A stretch of 33,022 nucleotides of DNA. Origin: Ichthyophthirius multifiliis. Its lineage: Eukaryota; Ciliophora; Oligohymenophorea; Hymenostomatida. The notes under the pieces are model-generated. The model saw only the letters and a list, made by a program, of their open reading frames with translations, made no database searches and was not told the DNA's origin. Positions 12,815 to 24,520 of the stretch are shown here, in pieces; position 1 is the first letter of the stretch; each line of letters begins with the position of its first letter. A program made the position numbers and the translations under genes. The DNA lies in assembly GCF_000220395.1 (NCBI RefSeq), contig NW_004087390.1, positions 1 through 33,022 of the forward strand, written 5' to 3'.

Positions 12815-13520
12815 TTTATATGCTGGAAGTTTATCTATTAAAATTTTTATTTCGGCTACATTTTATCGAAGATTTTCCAAAACATCTATATAATTTTGAT
12901 TTATTTTTCTTTTGACACTTTAATTATATTTTTATATCTTTTATTAAAATATCTCTTTAGTATTATTACTATTTGACAATTTTAGAAGCAAATGTATTAG
13001 GAATAGAATAATATTATAACTCTTAATTAAATTAAAATATATCATCTTTAGATTTCTTAAATGATTCTACAGTTTTTTAATAATTTATTTTAAAATTATC
13101 AAGTCTTTTATATGAATCTTACAATATTCCAATCAAATTTTTCATAAATTTATTTATAAATTCTTATATATTCTATTTATTTAGAATTTTAGTACTTTTA
13201 TATAATATTTTAATTTTTATAAATGCGAATCAAGTTCTTCAACCTACCTATCTAGTAAATATTAGTTCTCTCTTTTTTTTTACAATTGTTTCTTGATATA
13301 ATTTATATAAAAGATTAGAATTTTTTTCTATGTCTAAAATAAAATACATTATATAAACATATTTGGATATTTACTTATTATAGAATGAATGGTAACATAA
13401 GTCGCATTTAAATAAAGACATTTAATCACAATCTAAATATTAATAAATACTGCTTATTTCATTGTTTGATTGGAAAAAACATTTTAAATGTACTTTTAGG
13501 AAGACGAAAATATATTATTT
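12815..13520 (-). pseudogene. Frameshifted coiled-coil ORF, unknown function
   Basis: This block is visibly richer in G/C than its surroundings. In sense (minus) orientation a frame runs from an ATG at 13462 for 106 codons to a TGA at 13144-13142. It is open further upstream and contains the coiled-coil-like LLDRQVEELDSHLQKLKYYI. A second frame overlaps near 13145-13200 and runs on with similar texture (DSYKRLDNFK, TVESFKKSKDDIFQFNQELQ) to about 12815. The two parts look like one protein split by a single frameshift. The first part also has CLYLNATYVTIHSIISKYPN, which faintly recalls a degraded zinc-binding B-box ahead of a coiled coil. That is a guess. An assembly error or an unrecognised intron are alternatives to gene decay. 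Confidence 0.5.
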
Positions 13521-13539
13521 TTATATTATATTTTTTATT

Positions 13540-13930
13540 TTATTCAATTCAATTATAGAAAAATATATATATTTTTTTCAAAATTAAATAAAATGATATT
13601 AAAATATATACTAATATATTAAGAACTAAATAAAAAAAAAAAAAAAATTCTTTATTTAAGATAATTTACAAGATTAAAAAAAAAAAATAGTATTATAAAT
13701 AAAATATATAATAATTAAAATATAATAAATTAAATATAAACTAAGAATAATTATAAAATTAGTTAATTTTTTAAATCAAAATATAAAATATTAAAAACCA
13801 TATACATTTAATAAAAAAAGTTTAATAAAAGAATTAAGGCAAATAAAATAAAAAGTTGAAAAAATTATAAAAAATAATTATAATATATAAAGAAAATTGA
13901 TGATAATAATATAATTAATATTTTAAATAC

Positions 13931-13971
<41 letters not shown>

Positions 13972-14214
13972 TTAATTTATAATATTAAATATTAAAAAAA
14001 TACATAATTTTTTTTATAAAATATTATAAAACAAAAATTATTAACATCTTATTAATATTTTTATTTTCATAAAAAAAATATTAATTTATAGATATTAAAG
14101 AAAAATTAATTAAATAATTATTTATTTTATTTTATAATTGAAATTTAAAGTTTATTATAATTTAAATAGTTTTTAAAATATACAATAAAAGGAAAGAATT
14201 TTTTTTAGTTAACA
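13540..14214. other. A/T-rich spacer
   Basis: Poly-A tracts and an (AT)n run at about 13936-13968. No gene is seen. Confidence 0.5.
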
Positions 14215-14775
14215 ATTCATTTAATTTAATAATTATATAAAAAAAAAAATAGGAAATAATATCTTAAAATTTAAAAAAGTAATTAAATATTTTAGTTTAA
14301 TATTAATAATTAAGAATTTAATATAAATCAAAATATAAACTATTTAATAAATTTTAATTTAATATCATTGTTAGTATAAGTATAATAATCTAAAATTTTA
14401 AATATAATATTTTTATTTTCTTTGCAATTTTATTTTTTGTTATAAAAAGTTAACTTTCAAAAATATAATTATTTTTGTAATATTTTTATATATTCATTAA
14501 ATAAATAAATTCTCATTTCAAATTCTTTATATTTATTTAACAAAAAGTAAAAATAAAGTATTTAAAGTTCCGCATTTTATTTTATTTTTATTTTTTTTAA
14601 ATAAATAAATTATATAAATTAATTTTTTATTAAATTATTTTTAACTCACATTATTATCATATTAAAATTAATAAAAAAGAATAATAATCTAAGATATACT
14701 ATAATAAAATCTCTTTTTTTTTGTTTAGAAAAAAATAATTATTATTTAAATATTTTAAAAATCAATAATCACAAA
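14215..14775 (-). repeat. Conserved 3' flank of relic P3
   Basis: Homologous to the 3' flanks of A, P2 and C. It shares the AATAATAATCTAAG-type block (near 14681) followed by an ATAC..ATAAAAT stretch and a TTATTTAAATATTTTAAAA-type segment close to the gene relic. Confidence 0.55.
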
Positions 14776-14915
14776 TATAGCAATTTCCTTTTTATTTTCA
14801 AAATTATAGCAATTTCCTTTACTAATTCTGTATATCTCAGACTCGCATTTACAAAAAACCTAATTATGTGAATATCCATATTTTTTTTCACTACATTTTT
14901 TCACATCTCTATTTT
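14776..14915 (-). pseudogene. Leishmanolysin relic P3 (cysteine-rich fragment)
   Basis: Only about 110 bp of the cysteine-rich coding region survives. In sense it reads as KCSEKKYGYS followed by KCESEI and KGNC, matching the segment around 4334-4440 of A. On the C-terminal side it runs straight into family 3'-flank sequence (an AATTTTGAAAATAA word that in A follows the stop). The final 1 kb of coding sequence is therefore deleted. Upstream of the fragment the homology stops near 14915. A 16-bp direct repeat, TATAGCAATTTCCTTT, occurs at 14776 and 14805 at the junction. Confidence 0.7.
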
Positions 14916-14919
14916 TAAA

Positions 14920-16252
14920 AAATTATAATTATGAAAAATATTAATATATATATATTTTTTTTTTGATAAAAATTAATATAAATAGTGATTAAAAAAACAA
15001 ATTTAGATATTTATTATTTTAAAAAATATATTTTTTGAATATATAACATATTACATTTATTTAAAAAAAAAAAATATTATATAAAACATTATATTATTTT
15101 TTTAAAATTGTCTATAATTAAAAATATTAATTTATTTTAATATTTTTATATATTTATATTATATATTAATTTTCTATATTTTATTTTTATTTTTTATACA
15201 TATATTTATAATTATTGATATTTTATAATTCCAATAATGAATAATTTTTTTTATTTTATTTTATTTTTTCCGAAATTTTTTATATTTATATTAAAATTTC
15301 ATAAAAATGAATAGATGGTAATGGAAGAGTTACAATCATATTATTTATATAAAAAAAGAAATAATTATTTTAATTGATTCCAATAAAAAAATTAAATATA
15401 TAATAAATTATAACTTTTGTAATTTTTTTTAAATGAAGTTACATCATAAAATATAAAAAGCTTATTATAAATATTAATATATTTATCTTTAAAATTTCAA
15501 AACTTTACATATTATTTATAGCTTAATCTTAATTTTTGTCTAAAAGTAATTATTTAAAAATAATAATACAAAAATAAAAAAAATTATAAGAATTTTAATA
15601 TTTGCTTTGTTATTAAGGTTATTTTTGAATTTATTTATTAAGATTACAATTTCTAAATAACAAAGAATTTATTTATAAACTATTTTATATGCATTTATTA
15701 TTAAAAAATAAAAAAAACATTAAGTTTTCAATATATATAATAATTAACTTTAATTACTTTATTAATAATTCATTTTCAAAAGATTTTTTTTTTTAAAAAA
15801 AAAAAAATTTAATGAACTAAAAATTAATATAAGAAATTATATATAAAAATATTTTCTAAAAAATATAACTTAATTTATTTATGAAAAAACTTCAAATAAA
15901 TCTATAATAATTAAAATATATATTTTTATTATATTTTTGAAAAGATTTTATTTTTTTAAACAATTTAAAATCGAATGTATTAATTTTAATAATATAAATA
16001 AAATCAATAAATTTATTTAATTATCTATTTAATAATATTAAAATCAATTTAATTTGATATTTATTAAAAATTTATTTATCTATAAATTAACAATATTTTA
16101 ATTCAAATTTATAAAAAATCAGGAATATAAAATAATTTCACATAAAATTTAAATTTATATTATAATAAATAAAAAACTAAATAATATATAAAATTATAAA
16201 TTAATGTGAAATAATTAATTTAATTATAAAATAAATTATATAAAAAAATACA
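14920..16252. other. A/T-rich spacer upstream of B
   Basis: No supported gene. It has poly-A, poly-T and short AT runs, and I found no family homology beyond the element at 16253. Confidence 0.5.
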
Positions 16253-16292
16253 AAAATCTGATAAATTTAATACTCACAAGAATATATGCATA
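16253..16292 (+). promoter_or_regulatory. Conserved 5' element upstream of B
   Basis: The block ATCTGATAAATTTAATACTC followed by ATATGCAT lies 40-75 bp before the ATG. It aligns with ATCTGCAATATTAATCCCAC..TATGCAT upstream of C and a related block upstream of A. B carries it on the + strand, as expected for an inverted copy. It may be a promoter or 5' UTR signal. The function is inferred. Confidence 0.4.
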
Positions 16293-16328
16293 TATTAAAT
16301 AATAATTAATTTATAAAAATTAAAAAAT

Positions 16329-19300
16329 ATGTTAAAAAAAATTATTTTAATTATTACCTTAATTTTAGGGACATTGAATCATTTTAATCATTAATACGGT
16401 CATGAGAGTAAGCAAATACAAAATCACTATTAGAAAATGAAGGATAATTACAATAAAATGGAAAATCCAAAACATGAGTAACGTATTCTTTAAATAGGTA
16501 GCGAAGCAAAGCCTATAAGAATAACTATAGATTATACTACGATAGATTAAGTAAACTTGGGAATAACACAATAATAAAAAGACTATTTAATAAGTATTAT
16601 GGATTTATCCAAGCTTTTTTTCTAGAAACTTTTGAAAGTATACCCATTTATAGGAAATAACATATTCCCTAAAACTTAGCAAAAATTATGTTAAGATGTA
16701 GAAATTCCTTAATAAGATAAAACAGTAGGAATTGCAGATTCCGATTTACACTTGTATGTCATTTATGTTAATTAAAAAAACGGATGGCATGCAGATGCAA
16801 ATTTTTGTGCTTATGCTAACAAAGGAATACCAAGACCTACTTTTGGAAGAATTTGTTTTAACTTAAATTATATAAAATTTGAGGATAATCCAAAAACTTT
16901 TAATAATAATTTGGACATAACTATACACGAAATTTTACATATAATTGGATTTTCAGGAAACGCTATTAAATATTGGATAGATCCTAAAACTAATAAACCT
17001 TATAACAAAAGATAATTGAAAAAAATTTAAATAACAAAAACATACAGAAATATAAAAACGACTCTTTTAGCAACCAGAAATGTTGTAAAAGTAACTAGAA
17101 AATATTTTAATTGCCCATCAGCAGAAGGAATGTAGATTGAAAATTAAGTAAAATAATATAATATAATAAATAAAAATATATAAAGAAATATATATATAAA
17201 TATATAAATATATAAATATATATATATTTATATATATATATTTTTTTTTTTTTTTTTTTTTTGATTATTTAGGGTGCCTCAGGTTCAATAGGATCTCATT
17301 GGGAAAGAACTATTATATCTAATGAAATGATGACTGGATCTGTAATAACTGTTAATCGGGTTTTTTCTATATTTACAATTGCTGCTTTAAAAGATACTGG
17401 TTTTTATCCTGAAGTAAATGAGAATATGTCTGATGATATATTCTGGGGAAAAGGCAAAGGTTGCGATTTTTTAGAAAAAGCTTGTCAAAGTTAAACCGAA
17501 TATCCTGAATTTGCTAAAATAACTAATAATCTTTAATGCTCATTTGAACACGAAGGATATGGTTATGCTAAATCTGATTTATATCTTGACGGATGTGCAA
17601 TAATATAACCTTCTTCAAATTAATTATGTACAAATCCTAATAGTATAATTGATAAAGATTTAAAAAGTCAGGAATCGGATAAATTATCTAATTATTCAAC
17701 TTATAGTAAATGCTTCTAATCTTCAGCTTCAAAATTATCATCTATAATTAATAACGATAGTAACTTAAGATGCCATTAATTTAAATGCTCCTCTGATGCT
17801 TCTTAAATAACTATTATGTTCCCTGAGATTTAACATGAAGTTTTATGTCGAATAGAAGAATAAGGACAAAAAAAGGATATTGATGAAAGTGGCATTAAAG
17901 CTAAAGGTTAAATCACATGTCCTTAAGATTTTAAAAGATTCTGTAATTATACCCCTATATGTCCGAATTTCTGTTCATAAAAAGGATTCTGTGTAAAAGG
18001 TTAATGTTTCTGTCAAGCCGGATATGGAGGAACTGATTGCTCTATAAAATGCTCCGGTGCAGTCCATAATCAAACTTGTATTGAAAACTCATAATGTCCT
18101 TCAGGTTTATTCTTGAACCCAGATAATACTTGCAAATCAGATTGTCCTTAAGGTTTTTTCGGAAGGGCAGGATAATGTTAGCCATGTAATAGTAATTGTT
18201 CTAGATGTACAGGTCCATCAGCTAATTAGTGTACTTAGTGTTAGTTTTTGACATTATTGTAATAAAATTATTGTTTGTATAAATGTAATGAGAAATATGG
18301 ATTTTCACTAAATTAAGCTTCTGGTAAATGCGAGTCTGAGATATCTAGAATTTGTTAAGGAAATTGCTAATATTGTCATAAAAAAAATTCTCCTTTGTGT
18401 TATACTTGCAAAACAGGTTTTTTCTTTTATTAAGGTGATAAGTCGTGTTTAAGTAAATGTCCATTAGGATTTATCGAGTAATAAAAGACTTAAGAATGCT
18501 AAGAACTCTCTGTTGGTTGTCTTTAATAAATTGATTTTAATACATGTATTTTATGTGATTCTGCTAAAGGATATATATTAGATACAGAAAAGAAATGTAC
18601 TTTGTGTAAATAAAATTGCATATCATGTAATCCTAATGATGCAACAGAGTGTTTAGTTTGCGAGGGAATTAAATTAAAGAATTATGATGGTAGTTGTGTA
18701 GATGCTTGTTTTAATAATACTTTTTATTCTGATAATAGTGAAAAATGCGAAAAATGTACTGAAAATTGTTTATATTGCAATTAAAGAGAGTGTAATTAAT
18801 GCTAAGAAGGTTATTATGTTGACTTTTAAACTAAAGCTTGTACTTAATGTTCTTCTAAGTTTACTAATTGCTTGGCTTGTAATGATTCCTAATGTTAAAA
18901 ATGTAATCATGGATACTAATTGGATTCAACTTAAAAGAATTGTGAATTAACCACTTTAGGACAATGTCCTTATGGATGTGAATCCTGTTCTTAATAAGGA
19001 GTATGTTATAAATGTAAAGATGGATATTATATAAGTAATGCAAGTTAATAATGTGTTAGTTGCACTAATATATTCAGTTAATGTGAAAAATGTACTGAAA
19101 GTATTTGCATTTAATGTAATAATGAATATTAATTTGATTTTAGAAAAAAGCAATGCTAATATATATCTGCTACTATTGAAAATACAAAAATATTATGTCC
19201 AATAGGATGTAATTAATGTAATAATGCTAGGGAATGCTAAAAATGTAATTATGGTTATTTTTTAAAAAAAAGTAATAAATAATGTTTATATTGTTATACA

Positions 19301-19504
19301 AAATATATTAATTGTTTAAATTGTACGAAAAAGCTATGTACTACTTGTTTTTCTGGATATTATTATGATTCCTAATAAAAAGAATGCGTAAAATCTACTA
19401 GATTATTGCTCTAGGTTAAAAACGAGGATTAAAAATAAAAAAGTTATTAACGATTATTTGATTTTATTATTGGATATATTATATTTGGATTATTATTGTA
19501 TTGA
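16329..19504 (+). CDS. Leishmanolysin-like M8 zinc metalloprotease, paralog B
   Basis: This is the only full copy on the + strand. Exon 1 is 16329-17147 (273 codons), the intron is 17148-17272, and exon 2 is 17273-19504 (744 codons ending in TGA), giving 1016 aa. The signal is MLKKIILIITLILGTL. The zinc site is HEILH at 200-204 followed by IIGF, the third ligand is His282 in GSHWER, and the Met-turn is NEMMT. The pro-segment reads HQYGHESKQ. Tyr23 (TAC, 16395-16397) stands where A, C and D have the Cys that would act as the cysteine switch, so latency control may differ. An EGF-like module lies at about 497-528, CxxC furin-like repeats run to about 985, and the end is hydrophobic (FIIGYIIFGLLLY). 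The tail and N-terminus group with paralog D. The fold and zinc ligands are intact, so an active enzyme is likely. The substrate is unknown. Confidence 0.93.
17148..17272 (+). other. Intron of paralog B (125 bp)
   Basis: A GT..AG phase-0 intron between IENQ and GASGS. It starts GTAAAATAAT and ends with a T run of about 22 bases followed by TGATTATTTAG. The poly-T run forms a strong pyrimidine tract. The position is identical to the introns of the other three genes. Confidence 0.88.
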
Positions 19505-19931
19505 TTTTCGAATTAATTATTTTTAAAATTTATTTTTACAATGTTTTTAATCATTGATTTATTTATTTATTTTTATTAAAATTTTATAAATATTATAAGG
19601 ATAATTTTTTATTTTTTTTCTATAATATTTAATAATAAATATACTTATAAAATAAATTTAATTTAAATAATATTATAAGATTATAATATTTATATTAATT
19701 TTAATTATGCTAAGATAATAATTACTATATTCTAATAAAACTAATATATATTTATTAAAAAAAATTAAATTATTAAATAATTTAATTTAATTAAAGAAAA
19801 TTAATTATAAAAATTTTAAATTTTTAACTATTAAATTAAATTTTTGAAATTTAAAATAATTAAAAAATAAAAGTTATAAAAATTATAATACAAATATATA
19901 AAAATAGATAAAATATGATATAATTAATATC

Positions 19932-19971
<40 letters not shown>

Positions 19972-20469
19972 ATATATATATTTTTATCAAAATAAAATTA
20001 ATTAAAAAAAACAATATTATATGAATTTTATTATTATTAATATTAATTAGTAATTCATAAAAAACCAAAATTTTTATAATAATAAATATAATTTTATATT
20101 ATTAAAAATTTACAGTATAATATATTTTATTTAAGATTTTTTAAAAATTATTTACTTAAAAATATTTTTTATAAATTTAATTAATAAATCTATGTATAAT
20201 ATTGTATAAATAATAAATATAATATTAAAATTTAATTATAAAAAATTATAAACTAAAAAATAAAAATATTATAAATTTTTATTTAAGAAAAATATTAAAA
20301 TAATGTATTTAGATAAATATATAAAATAATTATTTATTTTTATTTTTTACAAGTAATATAAATCTTAGATTAATTTAATAGTTTTTAAAATATAGAAGAA
20401 AAGTAATTTTTTTTAACAATTTTTTTAAGTTACAAATTTATGTAAATAATAAATATATAAAAAAACTAT
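19505..20469. other. Convergent spacer between B and C
   Basis: B and C converge here, with about 1.6 kb between their stops. This half is A/T spacer with an (AT)n run at about 19930-19966. No gene is seen. Confidence 0.5.
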
Positions 20470-21095
20470 TTAAAATAAAATTTAAAAATTTTAAATATAA
20501 AAAAGTAATTTAATATTAATGATCAAGAAGTTAATAGAAATCAATGTTTAAATAATTTAAATAAAACATAATTCAATAACTATTTTAGAATTAATATAAT
20601 AATCTAAAATTTTATATAAAATATTTAATTTTACTTTGATATTATATTTTTTATTATAAAAAAAATGTAAATTTTCGAAAATCTAATAATCTTAATATTC
20701 ATAATATTTTTATATGTTTATTAAATAAAGAAATTTCATTTTGATTTCTAAAATATAAATAAATTAAAATTTTTATATTTTTTTTATTTTTTATATTTTA
20801 TTTTTTTAAATAAAATAATATAATAATAAAATTTTTAGCAAATAATTTTTAACTTGCATTAGAAATAATAAAAAAGAATAATAATCTTGGCATATACTAT
20901 TATAAAATTTATTTATTTAAAAAAAAATATTATTTAAAAATTTTAAAAAACCATAAATAAATTTTATAAAAAAAAAAGTAATATTAATTAAATAAGATAT
21001 ATTATTTTTTATATATATAAAAACTAAACTAAATAATTTCTTCTATAATTATAAATATATAAGAATAAACTTATGATTTGTTTTTTTCAAAATCA
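20470..21095 (-). repeat. Conserved 3' flank of paralog C
   Basis: Matches the flanks after A, P2 and P3. It has AATAATAATCTTGGCATATAC near 20877, then TTATAAAATTTATTTATTT, and near the stop AAAACTAAACTAAATAA, which is shared with A and P2. It probably holds the 3' UTR and the poly(A) signals. Confidence 0.6.
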
Positions 21096-24000
21096 TCATA
21101 TTACTAATCCGAATATAACATAACCAATAATAAAAATAAAGACTCCTTAATAACTATTATATTATTAAATATCGCCTTAAACCTATTTTAATAATCTGAA
21201 AGACGGGACTTTTGCGCATTTTTTTGATTTCTAATTATATTCATATCCAGAAAGACATTGAGTGCATTCAAATTCCGTACACATTATACAATAATTGTAT
21301 TTTTAAAAACAAGTAACACATTTTTTAGTTGTATTATCTAAAATTAAACCTTAATTACATTTTATGCATTCTCCTGATTATGTACATTATTAACATCCCG
21401 TTGGGCATTATATTCCTGTATTCCCATTATTTTAAACTTTATCTGAGAGATATAAACATTCTTTTTTTTAATGATCAAATTAATATCCATGATTACATTT
21501 AATACAACTACTTTCAGTACATTTTTCACAATAACTGAATTTAAGAATGCAACTAGTGCATTATTAAGTTGAATTACTTACATAATATCCGTCTTAACAT
21601 TTATAACATTCTCCTTATTAAGAACATTATTCACATCCGTAAGGGCATTCTACTTAAGTAGATTATTAAATGGCTTATTCACAATTCGTTTAAATTGAAT
21701 CCAATTAGTATCCATGGTTACATTTTTTACATGAGAAATCATCACAAGTTAAACAATTTGCATACTTAGAAGAACATTAAAAGCACTATTTAGTTCTATA
21801 TTCAGCATAATAACCATCTATGCATTTTGAGCAACCTCTTCCATCACAATATATACAATTTTCACTACATTTTTCGCATTTTTAAATATTATCAGAATAA
21901 AAAGTACCTTATTGGCATATATCTACACAACTACCGTCATAATTTTTTAGTTTAATTCCCTCGCAAACTAAACACTCTTTTGCATCATTAGGATTACATT
22001 ATATGCAATTTTACTTACATAAAGTACATTTTTTATCCGTATCTAATCTATATCCTTTAACAGTATCACATAAAATACATGTATTATAATCAATTTATTA
22101 AAGACAACCAACAGAGAGTTCTTAGCATTCTTAAGTCTTTTATTACTCGATAAATCCTAATGGACATTTACTTAAACACGACTTATCACCTTAATAAAAG
22201 AAAAAACCTGTTTTGCAAGTATAACACAAAGGAGAATTTTTTTTATGACAATATTAGCAATTTCCTTAACAAATTCTGGACATCTCAGACTCGCATTTAC
22301 CAGAAGCCTAATTAAATGAATATCCATATTTCTCATTACATTATTCCACACACTAATTTTCTTATAATAATGTCAAAAACTAACATTTAGTACACTCATT
22401 AGCTGATGGTCCTGTACATCTAGAACAACTACTATCACAGGGTAGGCATTTTCCTGATCTTCCAAATAGGCCTTAAGGACAATCTGATTTGCAAGTATTA
22501 TCTGGGTTCAAGAATAAACCTGAAGGACATTATGAGTTTTCAATACAAGTTTGATTATGGACTGCACCGGAGCATTTTATAGAACAATCGACTCCTCCAT
22601 ATCCGGATTGACAGAAACATTAACCTCTTACACAAACTCCTTGCTCGGAACAGAAATTCGGACATATAGGGGTATAATTGCAGAATCTTTTAAAATCTTA
22701 AGGACATGTGATTTAACCTTTAGCTTTTAAGCCACTTTCATCAATATTCTTTTTTTAACCTTATTCTATTTTTCTACAAATAATTTAATGTTAAATCTCG
22801 GGAAAAAGAATGGTTATTAAAGAAGCATCAGGGGAACATTTGAATCGATGGCATCTTAAGTTACTTTCATTATTATTTATATATGAGGATTTTGAAGCTG
22901 TAGATTAAAAGCATTTACTATGAGTTGAATAATTAGATAATTTTTAATATTCTTGATGTTTTTAAGCTTTATCATTTATACTATTAGGATTCGAACATAT
23001 TTAATTATTTGGAGGTTAAATTATAAGACATCCGTCTGCATATCTGTCGACTTGAGCAATACCAAATCCATCAAATTCAAATGAGCATAGAATATCCTGA
23101 GTATTTGTGGGAAATTCAGGATATTCGGTTTAACTTTAACAGGCTTTTTCTAAAAAATCGCAACCTTTACCTTTTCCCCAGAATATATCATCTGACATAT
23201 TCTCATTAACTTCGGGGTAAAAACCAGAGTCTTTCAAAGCAGCAATTGTAAATATTGAAAATACTCTATCAACAGATACTACAGCTCCAGTCATCATTTC
23301 ATTATAAATAATAGTTCTTTCCCAATGAGCACCAATTGATCCTTGACCACCCTAATAATTAAATTTATATAAATATGAATATTTTATATATAAAAAAAAT
23401 TAAATAAATATAAAGAAAAAAAATATATATTTATAATAATATTTATATTTATATTTATATTTATATTTATATTTATATTTATATTTATATTTATATTCAT
23501 ATTCATATTTATAATAAATATATACATATAATATTTACTTAATTTTCTATTTACATTCCTTCAGCTGTTGGGCAATTAAAATATTTTTTTGTTACTTCTA
23601 CTACATTTTTTGATGTTAATAGCGCTGTTTTTATTCCTCTGTAATAATATACTTTTTATAATTTATTTTTATATAAAATTTTAAAAGGTTCATTTGTTTC
23701 AGGATTTATCCAATAGTACATTGCGTTTGCTGAGAAACCTACTACATGTAAAATTTCATGAATTGTTGTTTCTAAATCATTTTCAAAAGATTCCGGATCT
23801 CCCCCAAATTTATCCATATTTGTTAAGTTAAAATTTACTCTTCCAAAAGTAGGTCTTTCGATGCCTTCATCAGCCAAAGCGCAAAAAACTGCATCTGCAA
23901 CTGTTCCACTGTTTTCTTTAGTATATAGGATGTACAGGTGCAAATCTGAATCAGGAATTCCTTCTTTTTAATCATTTTCAGGAATTTGAATTTCTTAACA

Positions 24001-24363
24001 TACTTTTGGCCAATTCACTGGAAAAATGTTATTTCCTATAAACGGGTATACTTTCAAAAGTCTCTAGAAAAAAAGCTTTGATGTTTCCATAATTTTTATT
24101 AGGTAGTTTTTTTATTATTGTGTTATTCCCAAATTTATTTAATCTATCATAGAATAATCTATAGTTATTCTTATAGGCTTTGGCTCGCTACCTATTTTAA
24201 GAATCCGTTAGTTATTGTTTTTTTTTTCCATTTTTTCGTAATGTTCCTACATTTTCTCATAGTGATTTTATACTTATTTACTCTCATGACCGCATTGATA
24301 GCTAAAATTCGTAAATATAACTAGAATTAAAATACTAATATAAATTATTATTTTTTTAAACAT
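21096..24363 (-). CDS. Leishmanolysin-like M8 zinc metalloprotease, paralog C
   Basis: The longest paralog, 1026 aa by code 6. Exon 1 is 24363-23539 (275 codons), the intron is 23538-23352, and exon 2 is 23351-21096 (752 codons, TGA). The signal is MFKKIIIYISILILVIF, followed by YQCGHESKQ with the candidate switch Cys24. The zinc site is HEILH at 202-206 with VVGF, the third ligand is His284 in GAHWER, and the Met-turn is NEMMT. The block DSGFYPEVNENM then FWGKGKGC is typical of the M8 C-terminal subdomain. An EGF-like module begins at about 499 (CNYTPICPNFC). Furin-like repeats follow, and the end is hydrophobic (VFIFIIGYVIFGLVI). The cysteine-rich half is nearly identical at the DNA level to that of A over long stretches (for example 21480-22070 against 3540-4130), while exon 1 differs more. 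It lies in the same orientation as D, about 2.6 kb downstream of it. Confidence 0.93.
23352..23538 (-). other. Intron of paralog C (187 bp) with hexamer repeat
   Basis: A GT..AG phase-0 intron between IENQ and GGQGS. About 70 bp of it (23440-23512) is a tandem array of the + strand hexamer TTTATA, ending in two ATTCAT variants. This explains why it is the longest of the four introns. Confidence 0.85.
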
Positions 24364-24471
24364 ATTTTTTTTTAATTTTATTTATAAATATTTTAAATTA
24401 TAAATTATTTATATTTATATTTAAAAATTTTGTTTACGTTAATATTGTTTTTATTTTTATAAACATGCATA

Positions 24472-24520
24472 AGTGGGATTAATATTGCAGATATTCACTT
24501 TTTTAAAAAGGTGTAGATTA
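24472..24520 (-). promoter_or_regulatory. Conserved 5' element upstream of C
   Basis: About 110 bp upstream of the ATG. In sense it reads ATCTGCAATATTAATCCCAC followed by TTATGCATG. It is the best-preserved version of the element also seen before A, B and D. A role in transcription or the 5' UTR is inferred. Confidence 0.4.

Noticed and set aside
15601..15670. Possible inverted repeat TTTGCTTTGTTATT..AATAACAAAGAATT
   Set aside because: It is short, imperfect and lies in A/T-rich spacer where such palindromes arise by chance. No gene or element is associated with it.
16365..16571. Minus-strand ORF over the 5' end of B, and its mirror at 24118-24324 (+) over C
   Set aside because: The antisense shadows resemble each other only because the underlying genes do.
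18702..18950. ORF of Ile/Leu/Lys-rich residues, with related 27519-27746 and antisense 18956-19153
   Set aside because: These are other-frame readings of the cysteine-rich repeats of B and D. The cysteine-bearing frame is the conserved one.
19883..20068. 61-codon minus-strand ORF
   Set aside because: It is made of A/T microsatellite sequence (repeated Tyr-Ile) with no coding texture or homologue in the window.
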